DNA of 64,000 nucleotides from JBGTNQ01 sp964646785 (lineage in GTDB: Bacteria; Patescibacteriota; Minisyncoccia; Phycocordibacterales; Zambryskibacteraceae): the NCBI GenBank assembly GCA_964646785.1, contig CAZYGU010000001.1, forward strand, positions 1 through 64,000. Direction: 5' to 3'. The position numbers were made by a program, and so were the translations under genes. The notes below the pieces were generated by a model. The model was not told the DNA's origin and made no database searches. It saw nothing but the letters and a program-made list of their open reading frames with translations. Position 1 is the stretch's first letter. Each line of letters starts with the position of its first letter. This document shows positions 32,968 through 41,610 of the stretch, in pieces.

Positions 32968-34215
32968 ATGCGTATTTTATTTCTTTCTGATGATTTTCCT
33001 CCAAAAAGTTTTGGAGGTGCTGGGATTATTACTTACAACCTAGCAAAAGCTATTGCAAAAGCTGGACATGAAATGTTTGTGATCACTACAGTCCAAGACA
33101 AAACCGTTCCTAGAGGATGGAAGAATCTTGATGGGATGAAAGTATACGATCTCTATAATGATTATGATGGAAGATTTGCTGCATATGTAAGTTTGTATAA
33201 TCCTGGAACTCTTGGTGTCATAGAAAAGATTATCCAAGAAGTAAAACCGGATGTTATTCATGCACACAATATTCATAATAATATTTCGTACCATGCGCTT
33301 AAAATAGCTAGGAAATATACCGACAAGGTGTTTCTTACGACACACGATGCTATGGCATTCAATTATGGAAAATTGGTGAATTATTATGACAAAAATGATC
33401 TTTCCGTTCACACTCAATTTTCTTATAAAGTAGGTTTTTTACAAAATTTAAAAACGGCAAAAAAACGATATAATCCATTTCGAAATTTGGCGATTAGATA
33501 TTATCTTAATACGTATCCAAAAAAGATATTCTCTATCACAGATAAAGTGAAAGACGCGTTGTCACAAAATGGTATCAAAAATGTAACAACGATTCACTAT
33601 GGTATTGAGTTGAAAGATCAATACGTGTCACCAGAAGAAACACATATATACGCGAAAAAATTGGGACTTCTCGGTAAAAAAGTTGTGTTTTTTGGTGGTC
33701 GCTTGAGTGAAGCAAAAGGGGGAAAGGTCATGGTTGATGCATTGCAGGTATTAGTGAATTCCGATACTTCAGTTTCCATGCTTATTGCTGGTACCCCAAA
33801 TGGGTACGCAGATTATCTTTTGCAGTATGCCACTCAACTTGGTATCAGGGATCATATCGTTTTTACAGGGTGGCTTTCACAAGATGATATGAGAAAAGCG
33901 TACGCAGTTTGTAATGTTGTTGCAACGCCATCACTCTATTTTGATGCATTTAACATATTTAACATGGAAGCAGGTGCAGCGGGCAAACCAGTAGTTGGGA
34001 CTTGCTTCGGCGGGACTCCAGAAATTGTACTCGATGGTCAAACGGGAATTATTGTAAATCCACGAAATATTGAGATGCTTGCTGGTGCATTGAAAAAGCT
34101 TTTGGATGATCCTGAATATGCTCAAAAACTAGGAATCATGGGGAGAAAGAGGATGGAAAATTTTTTCACTATGGAGCGATTTGTACAGGACTCTCTTGAT
34201 TGGTATTTGAAATAA
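32968..34215 (+). CDS. Glycosyltransferase family 4 protein
   Basis: 415 residues. RILFLSDDFPPKSFGGAGIIT has the Gly-rich loop, then VIHAHNIHNNISYHAL and FLTTHDAMAF. The junction is SITDKVKDALSQNG and IHYGIEL. The donor half has FFGGRLSEAKGG, LIAGTPNGY and TGWLSQDDMRKAY; the usual E-x7-E is altered to FDAFNIFNMEAGAAG, keeping only the second Glu. It closes the plus-strand glycan operon, and its last 47 nt overlap the end of the flippase gene on the other strand. Confidence 0.83.
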   Translation: MRILFLSDDFPPKSFGGAGIITYNLAKAIAKAGHEMFVITTVQDKTVPRGWKNLDGMKVYDLYNDYDGRFAAYVSLYNPGTLGVIEKIIQEVKPDVIHAHNIHNNISYHALKIARKYTDKVFLTTHDAMAFNYGKLVNYYDKNDLSVHTQFSYKVGFLQNLKTAKKRYNPFRNLAIRYYLNTYPKKIFSITDKVKDALSQNGIKNVTTIHYGIELKDQYVSPEETHIYAKKLGLLGKKVVFFGGRLSEAKGGKVMVDALQVLVNSDTSVSMLIAGTPNGYADYLLQYATQLGIRDHIVFTGWLSQDDMRKAYAVCNVVATPSLYFDAFNIFNMEAGAAGKPVVGTCFGGTPEIVLDGQTGIIVNPRNIEMLAGALKKLLDDPEYAQKLGIMGRKRMENFFTMERFVQDSLDWYLK

Positions 34216-35497
34216 GCTCCTTATCCTTTTTTACGATGTATTGCCAGAACAACCAACTGATAAGAAACGTTGTTCCTACAAGGATAATACGAGAATAAAT
34301 AACGCTCACGACACCAATTTTTTGGATTGTAATAAGAATAAATAGTGTTGCGACAATTCCTGGAATATTAAAAAAATAAAGCATCTTCTTGGGTATTTGT
34401 GTGACCTTCGATCCTACTGCTGGGCTTAGTATTGCAATAGGAACTGAAAAGAAGGAAGTAATAACAAAAATTCGAGAAAGCAAAATTGAGCCGAGGTACT
34501 GAGGAAAAAATATTTTGTAAATGAACGGTGCCATCATATAGTATGCACCAATAACAAGAAGCGACCCAAGGAATGCTCCGATTACTCTTTTGTGAATAAC
34601 TTGATTGATCTCCTGAATAGGTCTTGGTGCCATTTTTGGCATAGCAAGAGCAGGAATGTTTTTAAAAATACTAATGAATTGAGTTACTGGTGCAGTAGCA
34701 AACGTAAAAATCGCTAGTTCCGTAGCTCCGAGATAATGAAAGATTAATATCTGGTCAATAGAACTTATAATTGAGGCAAGAAAATCAATAAAACTTGATT
34801 GGATACCATATGGTATTGTCTCTGGGTCAGTAAGTTTATTTGGAGGATAAAGTTTTATGGTTCGAAGAAAAAAGAACAATCGTATTACTGTCCATGATGA
34901 TAGATATACTGCAAATATGATGTAGAGATTCTTTGTGAAAAATAAAGTTGAAATCATTGCAATTGCTGCAATGAGTTGTGAGCTCGAGTAAGATAGGGAT
35001 GAGAGTTTAAATAATTTTTTTCCTTGAAGATAACTTTGATAAATATTAAGGGTATCCATTACTGGAATAAAAAGTGATGCAATAAGAAATCCCCAAAATA
35101 GTGTGGTATTTCCTTGAGTGAAGTAATAAATAGCAATACCGATACTTGCAACACTGCCTATTAAACCCCAACGAATTTTTGTTTTAATAATAGGAAATAG
35201 TGATCCTTCAATGCCTCGTGACACAGCTTGTGAATATAAGCTTCCCATTCCCGATAGATTGGTAATTGAGAGTATTCCTAATGTTGAGAGAAGAAATTTG
35301 TATACTCCATATGTTTCCGGTGGAACTTTATTAGCAAATACGACTGCCACAATGAAAACCATCGGGGTAGTAAGGATATTGTTGAGAGTAAGCCAAAAGC
35401 CCCCACGAGCAAGATAGACCATGTCGGTTTTTGTGTATTTTTCACTCCATTTAAGCGCATTGTGAGCTTTTTGTTTTATAACTTCCATTTCACTCAT
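34169..35497 (-). CDS. Wzx-type polysaccharide flippase (MATE/MOP superfamily)
   Basis: 442 residues, with about 12 hydrophobic segments spread from residue 30 to 425. FWLTLNNILTTPMVFIVAVVF, with a Gly just before it, is the typical first TM of Wzx. AVSRGIEGSLFP, SGMGSLYSQ and YLGATELAIFTFATAP match lipid-III flippases. The C-terminus is a short charged tail. It would move the lipid-linked repeat unit across the cytoplasmic membrane for the ligase/polymerase that faces it at 35559. It is the only minus-strand gene of the glycan locus and ends inside the GT4 gene, 47 nt before that gene's end. Confidence 0.88.
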   Translation of the reverse strand: MSEMEVIKQKAHNALKWSEKYTKTDMVYLARGGFWLTLNNILTTPMVFIVAVVFANKVPPETYGVYKFLLSTLGILSITNLSGMGSLYSQAVSRGIEGSLFPIIKTKIRWGLIGSVASIGIAIYYFTQGNTTLFWGFLIASLFIPVMDTLNIYQSYLQGKKLFKLSSLSYSSSQLIAAIAMISTLFFTKNLYIIFAVYLSSWTVIRLFFFLRTIKLYPPNKLTDPETIPYGIQSSFIDFLASIISSIDQILIFHYLGATELAIFTFATAPVTQFISIFKNIPALAMPKMAPRPIQEINQVIHKRVIGAFLGSLLVIGAYYMMAPFIYKIFFPQYLGSILLSRIFVITSFFSVPIAILSPAVGSKVTQIPKKMLYFFNIPGIVATLFILITIQKIGVVSVIYSRIILVGTTFLISWLFWQYIVKKDKELISNTNQESPVQIAP

Positions 35498-35545
35498 ACT
35501 AAGCCAAAAAAGGCTGATTTACTAGCGACCGGTTTCCTAACATGC

Positions 35546-35551
35546 TATAGT
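35546..35551 (+). promoter_or_regulatory. -10 box TATAGT in the flippase/ligase divergent region
   Basis: TATAGT ends 7 nt before the ATG at 35559, so the start would be leaderless. The 61-bp gap between the two divergent genes must also hold the flippase promoter. Confidence 0.5.
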
Positions 35552-35558
35552 TTTTGGC

Positions 35559-37730
35559 ATGAATACAATGCTACGAAACACGATTTTATGTGGGCTTTTT
35601 ATAGTTCCGTTTCTTATTTTTTATGTGTCCTCATCAATTCTTTTTCCTTTTATTTCAGGAAAGAATTTTGCCTTTCGGCTTATTGTAGAAGTTATATTTG
35701 TTCTTTGGGCAATATTAGCTCTTCGAGATAAAGAGTATCTTCCAAAGAAAACATGGATTTTTTATGCATATACAGCATTTTTCATCCTTCTTGGAATTGC
35801 GGATTTACTTGGTGAAAATGGATCGAAAAGTTTTTGGAGTAATTTTGAGCGTATGGAAGGGTTTGTTTCGCATATTCATTTCTACCTCTATTTTATTGTA
35901 CTTTCAGCAACTATTCGTACAGAAAAATTATGGAGAGGTTTTTTTGGAACATGGATTGGGACATCGGTTATTATGTGCTTCTACGGCTTACGACAATTGT
36001 CAGGTAAGATTGTAATTAATCAGGGAGGGGTGAGGCTTGATGGAACATTTGGGAATGCAACATACATGGCTGTGTTCATGATGTTTATGTTCTTCTTTAC
36101 TTGTATTTTTGCTATGCGTGCATTCACACATAAGAAGTCGCATTTGTGGTTCATTGTTCCAATTATGGGGCTTCAGCTTTTCATTCTTTATTACACCGCT
36201 ACTCGAGGTGCAATCTTAGGATTGATTGGAGGGTTGTTTATTACTGCGATTCTAATTGCATGGAGAGGAGGTTCCGAACATAAAGGTGTGCGTAATATTG
36301 CGATTGGAATGGTGGTAACACTATTTGTGCTTGTTGGTGGGTTCCTTGCTATCCGAAAAGCGGATTTTATAGTACAAAGTCCTGTTCTTTCTCGTTTTTC
36401 AAGTCTTTCATTTTCTGACATAAAAACACAAGGCCGCTACTATATCTGGCCAATTGCGTTTAGTGGAATAAAAGAGAGGCCACTACTTGGATGGGGGCAG
36501 GAAAACTTTAGTGTTATTTTTAGTCGTGACTATAACCCACATATGTATGCACAAGAGCAGTGGTTTGATCGTGCACACAATATGTTTATTGACTGGCTCG
36601 TTGCTGGCGGTCTTCTTGTATTCATTCCGTATTTTGCACTATTTGTGACCTGTGTATGGTATCTTTGGAGAAAACATGCAGTACCACTTACTGTAGCAGA
36701 GAAAAGTATCCTCACAGGTCTTATTTGTGCATACATGTTTCAGGGTATTTTTGTGTTTGATAACCTTGTAAGTTATATTCTTTTCTTCTCTCTTCTTGCA
36801 TATGTACAATCGATATCCCATTCAAAACATCTAGAACTTCCGACTTGGATGCATGAATCAACTCCTCGTAATGTCATCTCAGCATTTCTCTGTGTGCTGG
36901 TTGTTCTTACTATCTATAACTGGAATATTAAGCCAATTCGTGCAGGACGCACGCTTATTGTTGCGATGACTGATTTACAAAGAGGGGATGCAAAATCGTC
37001 ACTCGCTGGATTTAAAAAAGTATCTACAATGAATACATTTGCTTCAACTGAGGCACGTGAACAACTTGCAACCTCTGCACAGACATTTCTTTCAAACAAA
37101 GTTCCTCAAGATATTCAATACGATTACGTTGCGTTCGCGCAGAGCGAGTTTGATTCCCAAGTAAAAGATAATCCAAATGATGCGCGCTCATTTGTATTCC
37201 AAGGAAATTTCCTTAGATCGGTTGGTGCACTTGATCAGTCACTCGCTGCATTTAAGCGAGCATCAGAATTATCTCCAACAAAACAAACAATTCTTTTTGA
37301 GTATGGTGCAACGTACATTGCAAAAAAAGATTATCAATCTGCATTCAATATGTTTAAGCGAGCGTATGAGCTTGATCCAACATTCCGCGAAGCTCAAATT
37401 TTGTACGGAGTTGGTGCTGTATATTTGAACGATAATAATCTTGCAAACCAGATATTCTCTACAATTGATCAAGAAGTACTTCTTTTCGATGATCGTATTG
37501 TCGCGGCTTTAGTTGATACTGGACGCTATACTGATCTAGTTGGAATCTTTGAAAAAAGAATACAGACAGAGCGAGGGAAGAAGGATCCACAAACATCAAT
37601 TTCACTAGCGGTTTCATATGTGCAAATTGGTCAAAAGGTAAAGGCGGTACAGATCCTTAATGAACTTGTTACTCTTAATCCAGCGTATAAGGAGCAGGTT
37701 GAAGCGTACATTAAACAGATAGGTTTATAG
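35559..37730 (+). CDS. O-antigen ligase/polymerase family protein with C-terminal TPR repeats
   Basis: 723 residues. About 12 TM segments fill residues 1-450. The Wzy_C/WaaL landmarks are YYTATRGAILGLIGG (Arg near the conserved loop) and WFDRAHNMFIDWLVAGG, the H-N-x-F-x-D segment of O-antigen ligases. From about 500 a soluble part carries at least three TPR-like repeats (FKRASELSPTKQTILFEYG, FKRAYELDPTFREAQILYG, VQIGQKVKAVQILNELV). It polymerises or attaches glycan on the outer side of the membrane; the TPR part may recruit partners. Two tandem starts (residues 1 and 4) are possible. Confidence 0.87.
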   Translation: MNTMLRNTILCGLFIVPFLIFYVSSSILFPFISGKNFAFRLIVEVIFVLWAILALRDKEYLPKKTWIFYAYTAFFILLGIADLLGENGSKSFWSNFERMEGFVSHIHFYLYFIVLSATIRTEKLWRGFFGTWIGTSVIMCFYGLRQLSGKIVINQGGVRLDGTFGNATYMAVFMMFMFFFTCIFAMRAFTHKKSHLWFIVPIMGLQLFILYYTATRGAILGLIGGLFITAILIAWRGGSEHKGVRNIAIGMVVTLFVLVGGFLAIRKADFIVQSPVLSRFSSLSFSDIKTQGRYYIWPIAFSGIKERPLLGWGQENFSVIFSRDYNPHMYAQEQWFDRAHNMFIDWLVAGGLLVFIPYFALFVTCVWYLWRKHAVPLTVAEKSILTGLICAYMFQGIFVFDNLVSYILFFSLLAYVQSISHSKHLELPTWMHESTPRNVISAFLCVLVVLTIYNWNIKPIRAGRTLIVAMTDLQRGDAKSSLAGFKKVSTMNTFASTEAREQLATSAQTFLSNKVPQDIQYDYVAFAQSEFDSQVKDNPNDARSFVFQGNFLRSVGALDQSLAAFKRASELSPTKQTILFEYGATYIAKKDYQSAFNMFKRAYELDPTFREAQILYGVGAVYLNDNNLANQIFSTIDQEVLLFDDRIVAALVDTGRYTDLVGIFEKRIQTERGKKDPQTSISLAVSYVQIGQKVKAVQILNELVTLNPAYKEQVEAYIKQIGL

Positions 37731-37748
37731 GCTTAAAAAGCAAAATGC

Positions 37749-37777
37749 TTGACTTTTAGGTTTGAATGGAGTATACT
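37749..37777 (+). promoter_or_regulatory. Near-consensus sigma70 promoter for a small RNA
   Basis: TTGACT (37749-37754), a 17-bp spacer and TATACT (37772-37777). The predicted start is near 37784. No ORF with a plausible start follows, only the structured region below. Confidence 0.8.
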
Positions 37778-37783
37778 ACCCAT

Positions 37784-38000
37784 TGTGAGTGCTAACGCTG
37801 TTAGCCCAAACAAACGAATGTCTGCGTAAGTCCCGCCGTAAGGCGGGATTTGCGTTTGTGTGTAAATCTTTTACTATATAGAGGTTGCGTCCGGCTATGG
37901 TCAGCGGACGCACTCACATAGACATTTGTTCTGGAGCTAGCCCCGCTGACCATATCTGGACACAACCCATTCTTCTTTTGAGGAATGGGTTTGTTCTTTT
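37784..38000 (+). ncRNA. Candidate structured small RNA, about 215 nt
   Basis: A transcript from the strong promoter would carry, in order: a small hairpin GCTAAC/GTTAGC (37791-37805); a 13-bp hairpin closed by a GTAA tetraloop (CGTAAGTCCCGCC with GGCGGGATTTGCG, about 37825-37854); a long-range helix of about 12 perfect pairs (TATGGTCAGCGG with CCGCTGACCATA) extended by GTCC/GGAC and GTTG/CAAC; and a terminator hairpin AACCCATTC/GAATGGGTT (37964-37972 with 37983-37991) with a T-rich tail. It matches none of the motifs I know for 4.5S, tmRNA, RNase P or 6S. The O-antigen ligase lies upstream; secA is downstream but not close. Function unknown. Confidence 0.7.
37964..38000 (+). terminator. Terminator of the small RNA
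   Basis: A nine-bp perfect stem is followed by TGTTCTTTT. It ends the 37784 transcript. Confidence 0.8.
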
Positions 38001-38400
38001 ATAACATCACATTGTATTGCATACTTCGTAAAAAAATTAACACAAAATGTTTCAAAATATTTTATATATGAAAACATATTGTATGTACAAAAAAATATTT
38101 ACATAAGTATGCTAGTTAAAAAATGATTGAGCGATATTTCTTATGTAATGTAATTTAAAATTAAAAACGTAATGTGAAATGAAAAAAAGATTTAAAATTT
38201 TTTTTATATAAAAATATTTTTGTCATGACTTATCCACACAATGATTGAAAAAAATATTGTGTGCATGTTTTTTCTATACGATAATAAATGTAGGTCGAAT
38301 AATTGTGTAACATCAGTGTCGTGATGAGCACAAATTATTGTAAACTTTAGAAATAATTTTTCTCACGTTTTACACGTAAAAAATGTAAAACAAAAATACT
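38001..38400. other. AT-rich intergenic stretch with palindromes and one DnaA-box match
   Basis: The region is very AT-rich and has no plausible ORF. It contains TTATCCACA (38229-38237, exact DnaA-box consensus), an imperfect hairpin at 38298-38339 (AATAATTGTG with CACAAATTATT, inner CATCA/TGATG), and an 8-bp inverted repeat GTTTTACA/TGTAAAAC at 38367-38374 and 38384-38391 just before the histone-like ORF. It probably holds the promoter and control sites of that ORF. One DnaA box is not enough to call an origin. Confidence 0.5.
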
Positions 38401-38493
38401 ATGGCAGCAAAAAAGAAAAAGGTAGCTAAGAAAGCTCCAAAGAGAAAAGCAGCAAAGAAAACAACAAAGCGAAAAGCTTCTCGCCGAGTGTAA
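38401..38493 (+). CDS. Histone H1-like Lys/Ala-rich mini protein, 30 residues
   Basis: ATG at 38401 to TAA at 38491-38493. The peptide starts MAAKKKKVAKKAPKRKAAKK and ends KASRRV; it is almost wholly Lys, Ala, Arg, Thr and Pro. This composition is that of bacterial histone H1-like C-terminal tails and some small nucleic-acid-binding proteins. A perfect terminator palindrome follows 22 nt later and palindromic sites precede it, so it looks like an independent gene rather than a chance frame. It would bind DNA or RNA by charge alone. No clear Shine-Dalgarno is seen. Confidence 0.7.
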   Translation: MAAKKKKVAKKAPKRKAAKKTTKRKASRRV

Positions 38494-38515
38494 TCTTTAC
38501 CGCCGATCTTATAAC

Positions 38516-38546
38516 AAAACCCCGCATATGCGGGGTTTTGTTTTTA
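38516..38546 (+). terminator. Rho-independent terminator after the histone-like gene
   Basis: AAAACCCCGCAT and its exact reverse complement form a 24-bp palindrome (38516-38539) followed by GTTTTT. Confidence 0.9.
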
Positions 38547-38586
38547 TGATAAAATGTGTCTCTTAAGCTTTTTAGCGAATAGATAT

Positions 38587-41100
38587 ATGGCATTTTCATT
38601 CAAGGGGCTATTTGGAAGTAGTGGAATATCAGATTCTGAGCTGAAGCGTATTGCTCCATTGGTAAAAACCATTAATGGTTTTGAAGAAGTGGTTCAGGCT
38701 CTTTCTGATGAGGATCTCAAGGCTAAAACGAGTGAATTTAAATCTCGTCTCGAGAAAGGTGAATCATTAGACAGTATACTTCCAGAAGCATTTGCTGTGG
38801 TTCGTGAGGCATCACGACGTACTCTTGGACAGAGACATTTTGATGTGCAACTTATTGGGGGAGTCGTCCTTCATGAGGGAAAAATTTCTGAAATGAAAAC
38901 AGGAGAAGGAAAGACTCTTGTTGCAACACTTCCTGCGTATCTCAATGCGCTTGAAGGAAAGGGTGTTCATGTAGTGACGGTGAATGATTATCTTTCAAAG
39001 CGTGATGCAGTATGGATGGGGCAGATATACTCATTTCTAGGTCTCACTGTTTCTGTGATCAATCATGATAGCTCTTTTATCTACGATCCAAATCAAGCAA
39101 CGGATGATGAGGATACTGAGCGAGATACCGAAGGATCGTTTCATGTTGTGAAAGATTTTCTCCGTCCAGTAACTCGACGAGAAGCATATGCTGCAGATAT
39201 TACTTATGGAACAAACAATGAATTTGGATTTGATTATCTTCGAGACAACATTGAATATACAGAAGATCGATTGCGACAAAGAGGGTATCATTATGCAATT
39301 GTTGATGAAATTGACTCCATTTTGATTGATGAGGCACGTACTCCGCTTATTATTTCTTCTCCCACAACCGAGTCTGAAAATTTGTACGCAACATTTGCGG
39401 ATATTGCGACAAAGCTAGAAAAAGATACACATTTTACCGTTGATGAGAAGTTTCGTTCTATTGCGCTTACGGATGAGGGTATTAGTCGTGCAGAAGAGTT
39501 GCTTGGGGTAGATAATATTTATACCGACAAAGGAATTAAGTATGTACACCATCTTGAAACAGCAGTAAGAGCGAAGGCTCTTTTTGAACGTGACACTCAT
39601 TATGTTGTACGTGATGGTGAGGTCATGATCGTAGATGAGTTTACAGGTCGTCTTCAGCCTGGACGTCGTTGGTCAGAAGGACTTCATCAAGCTGTTGAAG
39701 CAAAGGAACATGTTCCAGTACAAAAAGAATCACGAACATTTGCTTCAATTACATTCCAGAACTATTTCAGAATGTACAAGAAACTTTCTGGAATGACTGG
39801 AACAGCAGAAACTTCCGCTGAGGAGTTCTATAAGGTGTATGGTCTTGGATCAGTAACGATTCCAACAAATAGACCAATGCAGAGAATTGATTCAAATGAT
39901 CTTATTTTCCAGACAGAAATAGGGAAGTTCAAGGCGATTGCTCGTAGAGTAAAAGAATTAAATAAAAAAGGCCAACCGGTTCTTATTGGTACTGTTTCAA
40001 TTGAAAAAAATGAACTCCTTTCACAGTATCTTTTACGAGAAGGTGTTCCACATGAGGTATTGAACGCAAAGAATCACGAGCGAGAAGGAGAGATTGTTGC
40101 ACAAGCTGGACGAAAGGGTGGAGTTACTATCGCTACAAACCTTGCAGGACGAGGAGTTGATATTAAACTTGGCGGAAATCCTGGAAGTACTGAAGAGTAC
40201 GAGGAAATTAAATCTCTTGGAGGATTGTTTGTATTAGGAACCGAACGTCATGAAGCACGACGAATTGATAACCAACTTCGCGGACGATCGGGACGACAAG
40301 GAGATCCTGGAGAGACGCAATTCTTTGTTTCGCTCGAGGATAATCTTATGCGTATCTTTGCATCTGAAACCATTAAGAAAATGATGGGTAAAATAGGTAT
40401 TCCTGAAGATCAGCCAATTGAAAATAGGCTTATTACGAACTCTCTTGAGAAAGCCCAGGAACGCATAGAAGGGTTTCACTTTGATTCACGAAAGGGGGTA
40501 CTTCAGTTTGATGATGTAATGAACTTTCAAAGAACGATTATCTATAAAAAAAGAAGAGATATTCTTCTTGATATTGACCATGCTGTTGATGCATATCTTA
40601 AAAACCTTAATGAGAAGGCCACAGAAGAAGAAAAGGAGCATATCGCAAAAAAACGAGCAGAACTAGGAGAACAGGAGTTCCTATCTTCTGCGCGTATTCT
40701 TATTCTTCAAACAATTGATATGTTTTGGGTTGATCACTTAGAGATGATGGACTACTTAAGGAGTAGTGTGAACCTTCGTGCATATGGTCAGCGTGAACCT
40801 CTTGTTGAGTATAAAAAAGAAGGTCTACATCTTTTTAAAGAAATGGAAGCAAATATTGAAGATGAAATACTAAAATTGTTACCTCATATTGCTACACGAA
40901 TGAATGTTGAAGTAGAAAAAAATCTTTCTGAGATTAGAGAAGGAGCAGAAGAGCTTACTCGTGAGTCTGCACCTGTTGGTAAGTCTGCTGATGAAGTAGG
41001 GAGAAATGATCAGTGTCCTTGTGGGTCAGGAAAGAAATATAAAAAATGTGGTCTTCTTGATACTCCTGAGCATCAGAAATTGATGATGGAAAAAAAATAA
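38587..41100 (+). CDS. secA: Preprotein translocase subunit SecA
   Basis: 837 residues from ATG 38587; the earlier in-frame ATG at 38554 would add eleven poor residues. SecA is the ATPase that drives unfolded proteins through SecYEG. Walker A is MKTGEGKTLVA (about 100-110) and the DEAD-like box is IVDEIDSILIDEA. YGTNNEFGFDYLRDN, LSGMTGTAETSAEEF, GRGVDIKLGG and RLRGRSGRQGD-type motifs (here NQLRGRSGRQGDPG) are all present. The C-terminal zinc domain CPCGSGKKYKKC is intact, which suggests SecB-like or ribosome contacts. It would export the surface proteins encoded at the window's end. Confidence 0.97.
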   Translation: MAFSFKGLFGSSGISDSELKRIAPLVKTINGFEEVVQALSDEDLKAKTSEFKSRLEKGESLDSILPEAFAVVREASRRTLGQRHFDVQLIGGVVLHEGKISEMKTGEGKTLVATLPAYLNALEGKGVHVVTVNDYLSKRDAVWMGQIYSFLGLTVSVINHDSSFIYDPNQATDDEDTERDTEGSFHVVKDFLRPVTRREAYAADITYGTNNEFGFDYLRDNIEYTEDRLRQRGYHYAIVDEIDSILIDEARTPLIISSPTTESENLYATFADIATKLEKDTHFTVDEKFRSIALTDEGISRAEELLGVDNIYTDKGIKYVHHLETAVRAKALFERDTHYVVRDGEVMIVDEFTGRLQPGRRWSEGLHQAVEAKEHVPVQKESRTFASITFQNYFRMYKKLSGMTGTAETSAEEFYKVYGLGSVTIPTNRPMQRIDSNDLIFQTEIGKFKAIARRVKELNKKGQPVLIGTVSIEKNELLSQYLLREGVPHEVLNAKNHEREGEIVAQAGRKGGVTIATNLAGRGVDIKLGGNPGSTEEYEEIKSLGGLFVLGTERHEARRIDNQLRGRSGRQGDPGETQFFVSLEDNLMRIFASETIKKMMGKIGIPEDQPIENRLITNSLEKAQERIEGFHFDSRKGVLQFDDVMNFQRTIIYKKRRDILLDIDHAVDAYLKNLNEKATEEEKEHIAKKRAELGEQEFLSSARILILQTIDMFWVDHLEMMDYLRSSVNLRAYGQREPLVEYKKEGLHLFKEMEANIEDEILKLLPHIATRMNVEVEKNLSEIREGAEELTRESAPVGKSADEVGRNDQCPCGSGKKYKKCGLLDTPEHQKLMMEKK

Positions 41101-41118
41101 TACTTCGTTATATTTTGC

Positions 41119-41610
41119 ATGAGCACACACTATCTCGCCGGTGAATCAGAAAAGAAAGCAATAGAGTGGATGATGGAAGCTGCTAAGGTAGCTGAAAAAG
41201 CACTATGTTTGGAGGCAAAATGTGGCACAGTAATTGTAAAAGATAATCAGATCATTGGTGAAGGGTATAATGCTCCACCTCTTGATAGAGAAGAGAACCG
41301 GACATGTAAAACTAGGCACGGTAATGGGAAACCGAAATATGATCAAACATGCTGTATGCATGCAGAATGGAGAGCTATCCTCGACGCACTAAGAAGGAAT
41401 GGGGGGAAAATAACAGACTCAATTTTGTATTTTACTCGAGTGAATGAACAAGGTGAAATAAAACGATCAGGAAGACCCTATTGTACAACCTGTAGTCGTC
41501 TGGCGTTAGATGTGGGTATTCGTACATTTGTGTTGTGGCAACCGGATGGAATTCGCGAATATCGAACGGATGAATATAATCGTCTGTCTTATGAATATAC
41601 CCATGAATAG
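41119..41610 (+). CDS. dCMP/cytidine deaminase-like zinc-dependent deaminase
   Basis: 163 residues. CCMHAEWRAILDAL gives H-A-E (zinc ligand and catalytic Glu), and RPYCTTCSRLAL supplies the P-x-C-x2-C-like pair with Tyr between Pro and the first Cys. TVIVKDNQIIGEGYNAPP matches the family's first strands and extra Cys before HAE could bind a second metal as in ComE/dCMP deaminases. It probably converts dCMP to dUMP for thymidylate synthesis, which would matter in a cell with limited nucleotide synthesis. The last 8 nt overlap the next gene. Confidence 0.83.
   Translation: MSTHYLAGESEKKAIEWMMEAAKVAEKALCLEAKCGTVIVKDNQIIGEGYNAPPLDREENRTCKTRHGNGKPKYDQTCCMHAEWRAILDALRRNGGKITDSILYFTRVNEQGEIKRSGRPYCTTCSRLALDVGIRTFVLWQPDGIREYRTDEYNRLSYEYTHE

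Noticed and set aside
37784..38000. Assignment of the small RNA to 6S, 4.5S SRP, tmRNA or RNase P
   Set aside because: The 5' and 3' ends do not pair as in 6S, the SRP tetraloop motif is absent, there is no tRNA-like end, and it is too short for RNase P.
38001..38400. Replication origin
   Set aside because: Only one exact DnaA box and no dnaA or dnaN nearby; kept as a weak finding rather than a feature call.
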